From Tetrastigma voinierianum (lineage: Eukaryota > Streptophyta > Magnoliopsida > Vitales > Vitaceae), in NCBI GenBank assembly GCA_016808115.1, contig JAEQBH010002443.1, positions 1 through 64,000 on the forward strand: 64,000 bases of DNA. Reading direction: 5' to 3'. The position numbers and the translations under genes are program-made. Of this stretch, positions 38,472 through 50,299 are shown one piece after another. The notes beneath the pieces were generated by a model that worked only from the letters and a program-made list of their open reading frames with translations, searched no databases and was not told where the DNA came from. Each line of letters starts with the position of its first letter. The first letter of the stretch is position 1.

Positions 38472-41210
38472 ATGGCGAGAGGTCAAGAAGAGAATTATAC
38501 TAGTCAAGCTGGGCGCAGGTGGGGGCCTAGCCAAGAGTCGCCTTCTGCAAGCAACATCATCTCCTCCCTATCCATGGATGAGGTGAGGTCTTATTGTCAA
38601 ATCCCCGATGATATTAACTTTGAGTTATCGGAGGGCCCGGCTAAATCTACTATGGGCGAAGAATACAATGTAGTGTTTTTCACGGAGCAACTCGCAGCCG
38701 GGCTTCGCTTCCCCGTGTCGTCCCTGGTCAAACAATTCTTGCACTTCACCAGAGCGCCACCTGCCTATATTCACCCAAACGTCATTCGGATTCGATCGAT
38801 GTTGTGTGGACCTTCATCGGGGTGGAAGCTCGCTTTGCTCACACCTCGAGGTCGTGCACCCGGCCTGGCCATCCATGTCTCCGCCCGCAGCCCCGACCGC
38901 ACTGCCATGTGAACTCCGACTCCGGCCTTAAGTTTGAGGCGAAAGGAGTGATCTTGGTCAGGGGACCTTAGGATGAGACCCCAGGCTCTCCTGACCTTCC
39001 ATTTTTTGTAAATCGATCAATGTCTTTCCTAGGTGTGTAGCGTGTGTGCTTTTACACGCCTACTTTCTATGTGCACGGACCTTTACATCGTGTGTCGCTT
39101 GCGGTAAGGTGGAAGTTTCTGAGGGGTAAACTGGTTAATCGGGGGCGGAGAAGGCCAAATGAAAAAAATTCGGAAGTTGTTAGAGATTTTTGAGTGGGAG
39201 CGACATCACAAAGTCCTTTTACTTTGAAGAATCTGGGTGATTTGAGTCGCAATCCAGCTCCCTATAACGTTCCGGTCATTCCGCGCCCTCTACCCACAGA
39301 AATTGTGGAAGGGGAGCATTACGTTACTACAGACCTTTTAAACTTACTCCCGGGCAGCTCATCTCTAGCCAGGGAACCGAAGACCGAGGCGACCGGGGTC
39401 GAGAATCGTGTGATTCCAATCCTCACCCGCAACCTTTCCTCCGCTCAGGATTCCTACCGCCCCACGTGCATCCAGTAGACAGTGGGCAGGCCAAGCTGAG
39501 CGGTCTCTTTAGCAAGAAAGGGCTCCCGTCCTACCCCCAAGCATTGAAGAGAAGGAAGGGGATGGCCGGGTGACAAAAAGTTCCTGGGGCCGGAGTGGAA
39601 GATTTCGTTCTGTGGGTTCCCCCCATATCCGCCATCCCCCGACCGGGTTAAGAGGAGGAGATCAAATGTTCGACCCCGGGTTCATAACTTTGTCGCCCGA
39701 AAAGCTAAGCACGATGCTAGCTTCAAGCTGGTGGTCATGTCATCCCGAGGGGTGGCCTGGGAGAGGGCTCCGATGTACAGAGTCATCATCCTGTGCTTTG
39801 GTTCGAGATGGGTATGAAACGACCAATGTGCCTGAAACACCTCACACTGTGGAGTCAGGAGGCCCTCCGACCCCACGACGATCCAAAGACCCATCCTCCC
39901 GAAAGCGTGCTTCTACCACCCAAAAGACCTGGGGCTTATACCCGGCCGACCGTAGGTGCCATCGCATGACCTGGTCGCTTCGACCAGATCTTCCTCCACG
40001 TGGCCCGACCACTTATGGAGGGAGGTTTCGCTCGAGCCGCAGGGTCAGAGATCACCACCAAAGTCCTTTACCGTGGATGAACTCGCATACCATTTATAAT
40101 GAGCCGACCAGACTATTACGATGCCCATACCGTATGCCGAGGGGTATGAAGAGCATGACGCCCCGCGCCCGCCTTCCACCGGGGTAAAGAGGACCTCCTG
40201 CATGATGGTCGAAGACCTGACGGGTTCACACCAACTTCGCCTCGGCCATGGAACTCCGTACGCTCAGAATCGATATGTAGTGTCTTCAGCATTATTTCCT
40301 AGTCATTGTCAGATCCTTAATATATGTCCATTCGCAGCGACATCACATTCAAATACTACTTACCAAAGATCAAGAGAGTTCTAATCCGAATGGGATGCGA
40401 GGTTACGACTCTATGCCCAATGCATTATTTTCGACCAGAAGGCACTGAGTGCTTCCTTGATGGAGGCGGAGGCGAGTTCACAGCGCTGGTAGTTGGAGGC
40501 CAAGGAAGCCGTTGAAAGGACGGTCCGGGCTGAGGCGATGAGAGATGTCGTCTGGTCAGCCAAGTGTCGGCGGCTGACTGATGTCGAAGTGGTGGGAGCA
40601 CCCGGCGCAGTGGACCTGAGTTAGCCAAGGTCTGGGCACACCTCGTCAGCTTCGCAGGGATGCCCTGTAAGGGGGAACTGAAAGCACCGAGGTCCAAAGG
40701 CGCCTGTCAGCTTCGTAAGAGGTCCGCTGGGGCGCGAGGACTGTGCCAAATTGCCTAGCATATTTAATGAGTTTCTTTACTTCTATAACTCTGGTTAGTA
40801 AAGATCGATAGCTAGTCGGTCCCCAGAGGCTTCTAAAAAGAAAAAGGCTCTGGAGGAGGCTTTTGACGCAGACTTTGACGTGATCTTCAATTATGGTTAT
40901 GGCTACTGTGCCTTCGCACACAACATTTATAGAAGTGAGCTCGTGATCCCAGACGGGTTGCCGAACACGTCAAAGACGCTACCTCCCGAGTTCTTCATCA
41001 ATCCGATGCCCCTGGTGCCGCTTCTCTTAGAGGTTCCTATCAATCGATCCCGATGCGATGTTAAAGAAAGGCAAGAGTCTCAGAGTCGCCGAGGTCGGGC
41101 TAGCATCCAATCTTATTCTCTCGTCATAGTAATCGGGGAGAAAGAGAACCCGATGTCTCGGGCGGGAACTGGGGATTGTATTTTGTCGCGCTAGCTTAGC
41201 CTTATGCCTT
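38472..41210 (+). pseudogene. Antisense ORF region, 'putative gypsy type transposon' (PF04195-like)
   Basis: The plus-strand reading starts MARGQEENYTSQ. It includes VVFFTEQLAAGLRFPVSSLV and QFLHFTRAPPAYIHPNVIRI (38680-38790), the hallmark of the plant PF04195-type domain. Past a frameshift it continues ILVRGPWDETPGSPDLPFF-like text (38950-39010). A probable coiled-coil section (about 40450-40560, EAKEAVERTVRAEAMRD) follows. The C-terminal part has FDVIFNYGYGYCAFAHNIYRSE (40880-40940) and LPPEFFINPMP. Function is unknown; such proteins occur inside Tat-lineage retrotransposons and as annotated plant 'transposase' genes. Frames change several times, so this copy is broken. It runs opposite to the Tat pol. 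Confidence 0.7.
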
Positions 41211-41378
41211 GGATGCCATATATCCTCGACTTTCGTTGTCATGCAATCAGCTTCTTAATAAAGCATGTGTCAGCCTTGAAAATCGTTGTTTGCTTTCTTC
41301 GTTGAGTCAAGTAATTTACTTTGTTTAAATTCGCAGTATGGGGATGGATGACTCACAACATCCATACTAGTCGGGTAA

Positions 41379-41840
41379 CATCAACCTTCCCGGACTTTAA
41401 TGAACCGCTGGACATTAACCATATTAAAGCCTGATAGGACATCAACCTTCCCCGACTTGTAATGAACTGGGCCATATCAACTATAACGTAGCTCTGATAA
41501 GACATCAACCTTCCCGAACTTTCAGAATGAACCAAATGGCATCAACCACACTAGATTCGGGGTGACATCAACCTTACCCGCTTCGAATGAACCATTTGGT
41601 ATTAACTATACCGCCTGATGACATAAACCTTCCCGACTTTGTAATGAACCAGCCGAAAGCATCGAACCATATCGGCATCGATAGTATATCAACCCTCCCC
41701 TGACTTTGTGGCGAACCACCTGGGCATCAACCATACCGGGCCTGGATAGAGAACTAACCTTCCCTGACTTTGTAATGAAACCAACCGGCATCAACCATCG
41801 CGTGATAGACATCAACCTTCCTGACTTTGTAATTAAAATT
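41379..41840. repeat. About eight tandem 60-bp units inside the Tat provirus
   Basis: The core ACATCAACCTTCCCGACTTT and the following GTAATGAACC recur at about 41379, 41439, 41500, 41560, 41622, 41687, 41750 and 41811, alternating with GGCATCAACCATA. Units differ at many positions and in length (58-65 bp). The array lies between the end of pol (minus) and the end of the antisense ORF (plus). Tandem arrays at this position are a known feature of Tat/Ogre-type elements. Confidence 0.8.
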
Positions 41841-41876
41841 TGAGATGGAAACACGGTTAGAGACTTAATCAACCTT

Positions 41877-43980
41877 TTATTGATAATACCTTTTGAGGTG
41901 CATAGCATTCCACATTCTAGGTATAGGTGTTCCGTCTAGTTTATCTAGTGCATATGAACAGGACTCGCCGGCTCGTGTTACAATATATGGTCCTTCCCAG
42001 TTAGGTTGAAACTTTCCAGCCATTAGATTAGCTATGTTCTCAAACACTTTCCTTAGGACCAGGTCCCCTATCCGGAACACTCGGGGTTTCACGTGCCTGT
42101 TGTACAAGTTTGCCAACCAGCCATGGTAAGATGCTATCCTTACAGATGCTTTCTCGCGCAGTTCATCTGCCGTGTCTAGGTCCTTAATTATAAATTATGT
42201 GCTCAACTGCTCGGGCACATTAGTTCAAAGTGTAGGCATACCGATTTCTGTAGGGATTATAGCTTCCATCCCATAGGTAAGTGCGAAGGGACATATGCCG
42301 CTTAGCCTTGCCACTGCTTGTAAGCCCAAAGTACCCTATGGAGTTCGTCTACACATTTGCCTTTAGTCGACCCAAATCGCTTTCTTTAAGGTAGTCAGGT
42401 TTTGTTAGAAGCCTCTGCCAAGTCGCCGCTTTCTGCATACCCGCGGCGGGAGTATAGATCTTTTATTTTCAACTCTCGCGTATTCCCGTGAGACCCGCTT
42501 ATCAAATCGGGGCTTGTCAGTTTCCAATAGAATTGACCGAGGAATACCTCGAACGAACGATGTTCTTCCGTATAAACCGAGGACGCCCTGGTTTTTGACG
42601 AAGGAAAGCTTCACTATCTATTCATTGGCAATCAAGGGCGCCTTAGCAATAATCTCTTCGAGCCGGCGTGAGGGAACGACCCTACTATGTCAATTCTTTA
42701 TTGAGCGAAGGGCCAAGGGCTTGAGATGGAAATTAAGCCTGAAATGGGCGTATCTTAAGACAGGAGCCTCGCCGTCGTACCGCCGCATTTCGCGACGTAA
42801 TTGAGGCGCCAAACTTCATGTCAAGCCAATACCCATGAGCGCTGGCTCGCAGGCTGTAGTTCGCCGTCGATGATTGCCAGATATCCCTTCGTGCAACTCT
42901 ACAACACATATCGCCCCGTTTCGCTAGCTTACATTTCGTATATTCCCCAGCCTGGGCGATCGCTTCAACAATCGCCTATCAATTCAAGGAAAATCTGGGC
43001 CGACCGCGGATCTGAGTCAGGAGCCTCGTCTTCCTATTAAAGGAGTTCTCCCGCCACGATAAAATCGCGCTTACGGTCCATCCGTAGCGGAGGTTTCATC
43101 CACCTAACTGACCCGCATTAAAGGGCGATCGAGAACTAAATTGCAATGGGGATAGCATAATATATTGTTTCCTGGTTATCGGGCAGATGCGGGCCACGAG
43201 GCTGCTGTCGCTTTCATTACTACGTCCAGAACGTGTCAGCCCACGCTGAAAACTACCTGCTGCTATTTAACCAGGTTACATACTTTGCCATTCTGGGATC
43301 CCGTGACTCATTTTCATAAGACCGCTCTACCACCAATCGGGAATCACCAATTATAAGCTCGGTCACCGATATCGCGCCGCGCCCAACCCTACTAAGATGA
43401 CTTCATATTCGACATTCATCGCTCGAGGCACTAAAGCCCAGCTTCTGGATTGGAATAAGACTTCAAGGAAGGGGCGCTTAGCACCCACAACGTGGGTGTT
43501 CTCGAAGCACAAGAAGTTTCTAAAGGTTACTCTGAGAGCTAAAGTGTTCCCGCTCAAGGTGAAGTCAGATCCGGCTCTAAGCCTGGGCTAAGGACTCACT
43601 GATGAAGAACATCGCCTCGCTCCATCCTCATTTTCAATGTGGCGCACTCACAAATGACATCAAAGATTGCTAAATATACAAAGAGTGTCTCGTCACCTGT
43701 GGCTAGCCGAGACTAGAGGTTCGCTAGATATTGTTTGATCGCTATAGCTAGCCTGATCACACTCCTCATTCCATTCTACCGTCAGCTCCTGAGGGTGGCG
43801 GCGAATGGTTTTGCACGCCGCTGAACTGAGATGAACCGCTTCACGCGCGCCAATCGCAATCGGGCCATTGCACTTTTCGTAATCGGGAGCCAGGATTCTG
43901 TGGATAGCCTTAAGCCGAGCAAGGTTGGCTTCTATCCTCCCGGTCACCATTTAAAACTCAGAACTAGCCCGCATCGACCC
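41877..43980 (-). pseudogene. Tat RNase H and integrase remnant
   Basis: The C-terminal integrase tail is clear at 42116-41877 on the minus strand: MANLYNRHVKPRVFRIGDLV, then KFQPNWEGPYIVTRAG, and MHLKRYYQ at the end. This is the Tat-lineage integrase tail just before the stop. Upstream sequence to 43980 has only patchy similarity to RNase H and the catalytic core, with many stops and frame changes. Confidence 0.75.
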
Positions 43981-43989
43981 CAAAGGCAG

Positions 43990-44500
43990 ATTTGAGGGGT
44001 CAAGCCATATCGTATGCCCTGAGGAGTTCAAAAGCTTCTTGTAGATGTGTAGCGTGGTCCGGGCGCTCCTTGGACTTTACAAACATATCATCAATGTATA
44101 CCTCATGGTTTTGGCTTCTAAGAAGGGTCTCAACACCTTGCCATTATCTCGATAAGTTGCCCCGACATTCTTTAATCCAAACGGCATTACATCATAGCAT
44201 AAGAGTCCATGTGGGGTGATAAATGATGTTTTCTCTGCATTCGACGGGTACATAGGGATTTGATGGTATCCCAAGAAGGCATCCAGGAACGACAACATTC
44301 CATGCCCGATCGACGCTGGCTTCACAATCTAGTCTACGCGGTAAAGTGGTCAGTTTTGCAGACGCTGGGCTATCAGATCTGTGATAGTCTACACATACTT
44401 CCATTTACCACCTTCGTACTCACCACCACATCGCCAACCATTCCTTCGGTACTTGATTTAATGAACCCCGCTTAAAAGGTTACTCCATCACTAATAACTC
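43990..44500 (-). pseudogene. Tat reverse transcriptase remnant
   Basis: The minus strand reads LSFLDAFLGYHQIPMYPSNA, EKTSFITPHGLLCYDVMPFG and LKNVGATY (44300-44150). Past a shift, VYIDDMFVKSKERPDH (44105-44055) follows, a YxDD catalytic site in the form YIDD. These are ordered Ty3/gypsy RT landmarks. An upstream VCVDY (about 44395) marks the palm region. Two frameshifts break the frame. Confidence 0.85.
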
Positions 44501-45440
44501 GATAAGGTCCCGCGGAAACACCTTACTCGGTTTAATCGCTCCGGGCAGACAAGATGACATTCAGCTTATGAGAAGCATGTGCGGGGCTAATGCCAGTCAT
44601 GTCCGAGTGGGTCTAGGCGAATACATCAACGTTACAAAGAAAAACCTGCCGTAATCATTCTTTCTCCTCTCTGGATAGGAGGGAGCTAACGTAAATGTGT
44701 TCATCCGGCCCACCCAGAGTATTGATTCCAAGGGATCCATAGCCAATTGTTCCCTATCCTCCGAACTTGCACAGGTAGCGGTTGTGATTGCTATGTCCCA
44801 GGCTGGGTCTCAAAGCGGGATTATTTGGAGCTCACATTTCTCACGTTCTTATGCTGACGAGTTGTGCGTGGTGGGCTGCTAATTGGCTACTTTCGGGGTC
44901 AATTGTCGAAGCTAGTTAGATAATTGCCGAGTTTGATGGTAGGTAGAGCCTTTGCTTTCATAGCGTCTCGGCCGGGCTTGACCAAAGATGGCATTATCTG
45001 GCCCCAAAGTCTTGACAAGCGAAAATGGGCTTCTTGAATAGCAGGCTGCTGTGAGGAGAGTAATATCACCCGTGGTTAGGCGTGGTTGCCCCATTAAATA
45101 CGAACAAATTCACTAGTCGGCCCAGGCTTGTCGAGTGGAACTTTCATCTTGCTGAGGCGGAAGGTATAACAGTCGTCAGCTATTTCCAGTCCGACAAGCA
45201 CTCTGTGCACATCATTAATGCATAAAATAAGCACAAGTGCATCGTGGTGTGGGTGATGACCACAGACAGTTAATAGGAGAAGGATATGGGCTGTCGGCCG
45301 GTGCCATTGCTCGCCATCCAGGGGTCTTGATGGTGTTCACCCAGGCTCGAACTATGGTTGCTCGTAGCAACTTTCTCCTCTGAGCTTGGATTGATACTAG
45401 TCATCGGCCGGGCCACCCAATATGTAATTGATGGTGAGCC
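44501..45440 (-). other. Tat protease and linker region, not readable
   Basis: It lies between gag and RT of the Tat element, where protease should be. I could not identify a D-[ST]-G site with confidence. Short ORFs on both strands here have no domain. Confidence 0.4.
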
Positions 45441-45910
45441 GGGGTTCGGACGGGAGCTTTGAGCTGGCCGCTATTCTTTCAAATGCTAGAGCGGTTTCTA
45501 TTCTACGGGCCGGCTCCCGAATATATCTTATGAGTTGGCCAGCCCATATTAGTTTCTTCACTAGGAACTTCAGGGTTCAACATCGGTTAGTTTCATGCCC
45601 GTGGTCCTTGTGGTAATCGCACCTCAGAGATTGATTGCGTTGCTCGGGATCTGACTGAATTGGTGCAAGCCATTTAAAGTCAGGGTGATCCTGGATGAGA
45701 GGGAGGAGTCTGTCGTAGGAGATGTTCAGAGGGGTGAACGGGGAGGTTCCCTTTTTTCATGTTCACTTTTTCTCTTGTTCAAATTCCATAATGTGCATTA
45801 CGTAGACTTAATCTTTGTAATTCATTCTTGCAGGATATCTTCAGCTCTCCATGAGAACCACTTCTTTGTTCCACTTGTCCAGGATTCCTAAAGGTTCGAA
45901 TAAACTTGAC
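45440..45910 (-). pseudogene. Tat gag remnant with CxxH..HGH..C type knuckle
   Basis: The minus strand reads FTPLNISYDRLLPLIQDHPD near 45755-45690, then after about 15 codons RCDYHKDHGHETNRC near 45640-45595, followed by a stop and LKFLVKK. This is the Tat gag signature (YTPLN.., then CxYHxDHGHxTxxC). Gag packages element RNA. The coding 5' part is lost in damaged sequence toward 45900-46100, near the Athila junction. Confidence 0.75.
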
Positions 45911-46599
45911 AACTTTAAGCTGAAATGGGTGCAAGGATGAGACACTACAAATCCCACGGGCATGGCAAAGGAAATAATGGCCCCCCTCTAATCATTTCCA
46001 CTTGTACAAGGTGTTCCGTAAGGAACTATGATGCATGAAATTAACATGACCGGCTAAATTGATGCCTGATTGGAAGCAAATATGAGGCTGAGTAGAGGAG
46101 AAAATTTTGGCCATAAATCTGTAGTTTTAAGGTGGCTTGATGAGTAGGTAGAAGGGGACACAATTCTGAGAAGAACACAAGGCTTGTTGTGTATTAGCAG
46201 TAAGATGTACATACGATAAGATGATGTGAGAGTATGAGATCAAAGCGGGTATGTACGATGCAGGTAAGTATAGCCTGAAAAACAAATTTTGAAAAATTTG
46301 ACCCACTTTAGACACATAACGAGCGCGTGAATTCACGTTCAACCGAGTGTACACCTACCCTATGAGAAGCAAGCATTGTCCTAATGCATTGAACAAGTGC
46401 TACCCCACACGAATTGGAGAGATCACGAAGCAAGGCTTGTGATTTTTATTTTTCTATGTTATTAAAAAGCAAATGAAATAAAACAAATGAAGTAAGCAAT
46501 AAAAATAAAGCATGAACAAAAATAAAGCAAAACATATGTACAACAAATTGAATGATGTTACTTGGAAGGAGAGTTTTGGTAGGCCCAGATTCTAAAGTC

Positions 46600-47700
46600 C
46601 ACGATCACGCTCGTGAGGAAGAAATACTTTCGAGGAATGGTTTGAGCGTTGGCCATTCCACCTTGAAGGTTCCCATTGTCAGGATTTTCAATTTCACGGC
46701 GTATGGATAAGACCACCTTAACGATGAAGGCCGGTCAAGGCGGAGCTTCGAGAAATAGATCTGGCGGGAAATTTGTATGCAGCGTACTTTACGATTAGGT
46801 TCAAAAGTTTTCCTGGCAATAGATTTGTCATGGAAAAACTTGAGCCGCTCCTTGTAAATTCTGGAGCTTTCATACGATTCCCTCCGCAGTTCTTCAAGTT
46901 CATTTAGATGCAATAACCGCTGCTTACCTGCTTGAGTTAGATCAGAATTAAAAGTTCGAATAGCCCAGTAAGCCCGGTGTTCCATCTCTACCCAAGCAAA
47001 TGACCTTACCATAAACGCCTAGGGGAACATACGAAACGATTTAAAAGCGATCGGGTATGCTTTGAAGAAGCATCGGAAGACGGGTGACCAATGCGGTCGG
47101 GCGCCGTCTTTTCTAAAAATGTGTTTTATCTCACATTAGCTAGCTCGGCGACCATTGATGCGTGGGTGGTAAGCGCGTGGATACTTTATGGTGACTCCAT
47201 ATTTCTTTAGCATATTTTCAAAGATCGATTTTAAAAGTGAGTCCACCATCACTAATAATTGCCCGAGGCGTTCCAAAACGAGAAAAAATATGTTCCTTTA
47301 TAAATTTCAAAACAACCTTATGGTCATTGATTCTCGTTGGAATTGCCTCAACCCATTTAGACACGTAGTCAACAGATAATAAAATGTGAGATACAAGAAG
47401 GGGAAAAGGCCACATGAGTCGATACCCCAACGATCCAAAATTTCAATGATTAGAATTGGGGTAAGAGGCATCATGTTTCGTTTGTGACCCCTCTAATTCA
47501 GCGGCATTGAGCCTGATTTTGCATAAATCAAGCGTAACAATCGTGGGCGATGAACGAACGAATCTTGTTGGCGGAGTTTTTCGGGCGGAGGAAATGTCCT
47601 CCACGGTAGTGGCAAAGTTAAAATCCTCTTTGCTCATCATTTAGATTTTATCTCCTCATTATTTGATCACAGATGATATTTAAATAGATATGGATCATCA
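46600..47700 (-). pseudogene. Athila integrase remnant
   Basis: The minus strand reads DYVSKWVEAIPTRINDHKVV and LKFIKEHIFSRFGTPRAIIS with D-G-G (47370-47230), the integrase core. Further on come VEMEHRAYWAIRTFN, LLHLNELEELRRESYESSRI, YKERLKFFHDKSIARKTFEP and LKPFLE (46990-46620), the C-terminal part. The strings are those of the Athila lineage. The segment between about 47220 and 47000 is damaged. Confidence 0.87.
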
Positions 47701-49200
47701 AAATAGTATTTCTTAATATCATCAAGAATTTCTTTTAATTAGAGAAGTCATTGAAATTTGGAATCGCGGGTTCTTTAGGTAATTCACTATGTCGACATAC
47801 CATGGAGGTAATGAACAAGAGCAAAGTTGTTCATCAGGAAAATTTATCACTATGGAGTATGCCATGGGGTTGGATGCGGAACTAATCGAGATAAGTGATC
47901 GGCAACGCATTCCTCGACCCCTTTTTATCTTTAATGGGTGAAATTTGAATTCTTGACGGAGTAAAATCCACCCCTAGTTAACCTTGGTTTCGTATCTTGC
48001 TTAGAGGAGCAAGTACTTGAGTTGCATGGTGCGTAAAGATGGTTCTGGGGGAGCTGACAATATATGGCTTTAGAGATTTTTCTGGAAGCGAAGACAACGT
48101 TTAAGAAACTCTTTTACGTAGTTTGTGTAGTTAACTGAAGAGTCTAGTGTCTTCTTAGCATAGTAAATGACAAAAGCCTTTTGTCTCCCTGCTGTCTAAC
48201 CTGACCCTATGGCATAATCAACTAGCATCGCACATGATCTCGAATGGGAGGTCGGAATTGGGAACCGCATGATTGGGTGAGTGACACGGCATGTTTGAGC
48301 AACTTGAGTGTCACAAGTTTGTGACCAATGTGAAGGACATCTTTAGCAAGCAAAGTACATAAGAAATTCGGGCTATAGTACTAAGTTCTTTTATAAACCT
48401 TGATAAAAACCGGCATGGCCCGAGAATGACCTTATGTCTCCTAACACACTTAGGAGTAGGGAGGTTGGAAATTAGTTAAACTTTGGCCTTATCAACTTAG
48501 TTCATCTTTGATACAATGTGGCCTAAAACAATTCCTTGTGTTACCATGAGAAGTGACATTTCTCCCAGTTTAGCACAAGATTTTCTCTTAACACCTCTCC
48601 AAAACCACATTAAATTTTCTAAACGACTCTCGAGCAGGTCACAGCGAAATCATCCATGAAAATCTCGATATGATTTCTATCATGTCATGAAAATTCCCAT
48701 CATGCATCGTTGGAAAGTTAGGGTGCATTGCCTGATCAGGCATCTTCAAAGCGAAGAGTACGAGACGAGTGAATGTAGTTTTTCTTGATCTTCCCAAGCT
48801 ATCTCAATTTGATTGTACCCTGGTACCCATCAAAGAAAGCGATAAAATTCATGCCTGACTCTCTCTAACATTTGATCAACAAGCGGAAGGAAAATGGTCT
48901 TTCCTAGTGCCGCATTAAGTTTCATAATCTATGCACACCCTCCATCCTGAGGTGACACGAGTAGGAATGAGCTCATTATTTTCATTGGCAACTACTGTGA
49001 CTCCAGACTTCTTAGGAACTACTTGTGTTGGACTAACCCACTTCTTATACGCAATAGGGTAGATAACCCCTATCCAAAAAGCTTTAAACTTCCTTTTCAC
49101 CACCTCTTTCATTATTAGGTTTAATCGTCTACTGTGGTTGCCTAGAAGGTTTGACATCCTCTTCTAAGTGAATTCTATGTTAATGCGAGATCAAGACTAA
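47700..49200 (-). pseudogene. Athila reverse transcriptase and RNase H remnant
   Basis: The minus strand reads RRLNLIMKEVVKRKFKAFWI, IYPIAYKKWVSPTQVVPKKS and VTVVANENNELIPTR..WRVCIDY (49125-48920). Next is a FMDDF catalytic site near 48640-48660, IRSFSGHAGFY near 48420, YAKKTLDSSVNYTN near 48125-48165 for RNase H, and PPWYVDIVNYL near 47780-47820. Many stops and shifts lie between these blocks. Confidence 0.85.
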
Positions 49201-50299
49201 TTCCTTAATACTCTGCGATTGTCAAACCCTAAGCGATCCTATGGAGTTTCAACATTTCAAAGTTGAGTTTCTTGAGTCACGTCCTAATGAGGAAGATATG
49301 ATTCTTTGGAAAAGTGTCACCGCTCCCCCTAAGAATGCATATTTAAGATGTGTTGGTAAAGGTTTTAGCTCGAGCTTAGAGTGGCTTCTCCTCAGAAGAA
49401 TGATGTCTTATCCTCATTTGGCGTGAAAGGTTCAAATTTAGGTGCCCACCTGTTAACTTCAAATACATCTTTATGCTCCATTATAGAGTGGAGAAACTCT
49501 GACTCCAAAGTGGTCACTTCCTCATCCCCGGTCGGGCTGACGGACATGACTTAAGAGGATCATCATGTGAAGAAACATTATCCGAGGTATTTTTGTACCA
49601 CGAGGTTGATCATATTAATTTCACACATGTCTTCTTCATCCCCATTCCTTTGATTACATTGAAAATATTCGATTAACAGTCATGTTCCCAAATAGAGAAA
49701 GTGTCATTAGGCCTCCTCCTGATATATAATGGCATTAGCGGTTGCCAGAATGGTCGACCAAGAATTCACGAGGCGGGTTCCTTGGTTCACCACGAGTGAT
49801 GTCAAGCACCACAAAATCGTAAAGGTAAATTTGTCCACTTGGACCAATACATCCTTCACTATCCCTCTAGGAATTTTTCACTCAGGTCAGCTAGTTGAAG
49901 AGGTGATGTTAGTTTGGCTCTAATTCTCCACAACCTTAAGTCACATTATCTTGAATAAGGCAACAAATTAACACTTGCCCTTAAGTCAGCTAAGCATACT
50001 GACTTTGAATTTCCTACTACTATAGAAATAGCGGACTACTTGGAGTCTTTGTATTTTGGAAGCGAGTTGTTAAATTAGGGAAATGGGTGTTCAGTCATGA
50101 ATGCCTCCTTGTTGACACCTAATTTCCGTTTCTGGGTGCATAAATCCTTCGAAATTTAGCATAAAGATGGGATTTGCTTAATGGCATCTAACAAGGAATG
50201 TCGATTTGACTTGTTTGAGCGGCTCATAAATCTCCGAATGGTTAGTCATTTTCTTTGAATTGCTCGATGCATGAGGGTATGGGGCGGAGGACTATGGAT

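Noticed and set aside
39570..40187. 205-aa plus-strand ORF
   Set aside because: Arginine/proline-rich translation of a GC-rich part of the antisense ORF region in the wrong frame; no domain.
41379..41840. Regular repeats considered as a CRISPR array
   Set aside because: Plant nuclear DNA, units are imperfect tandem copies without unique spacers, and they sit inside a retrotransposon.
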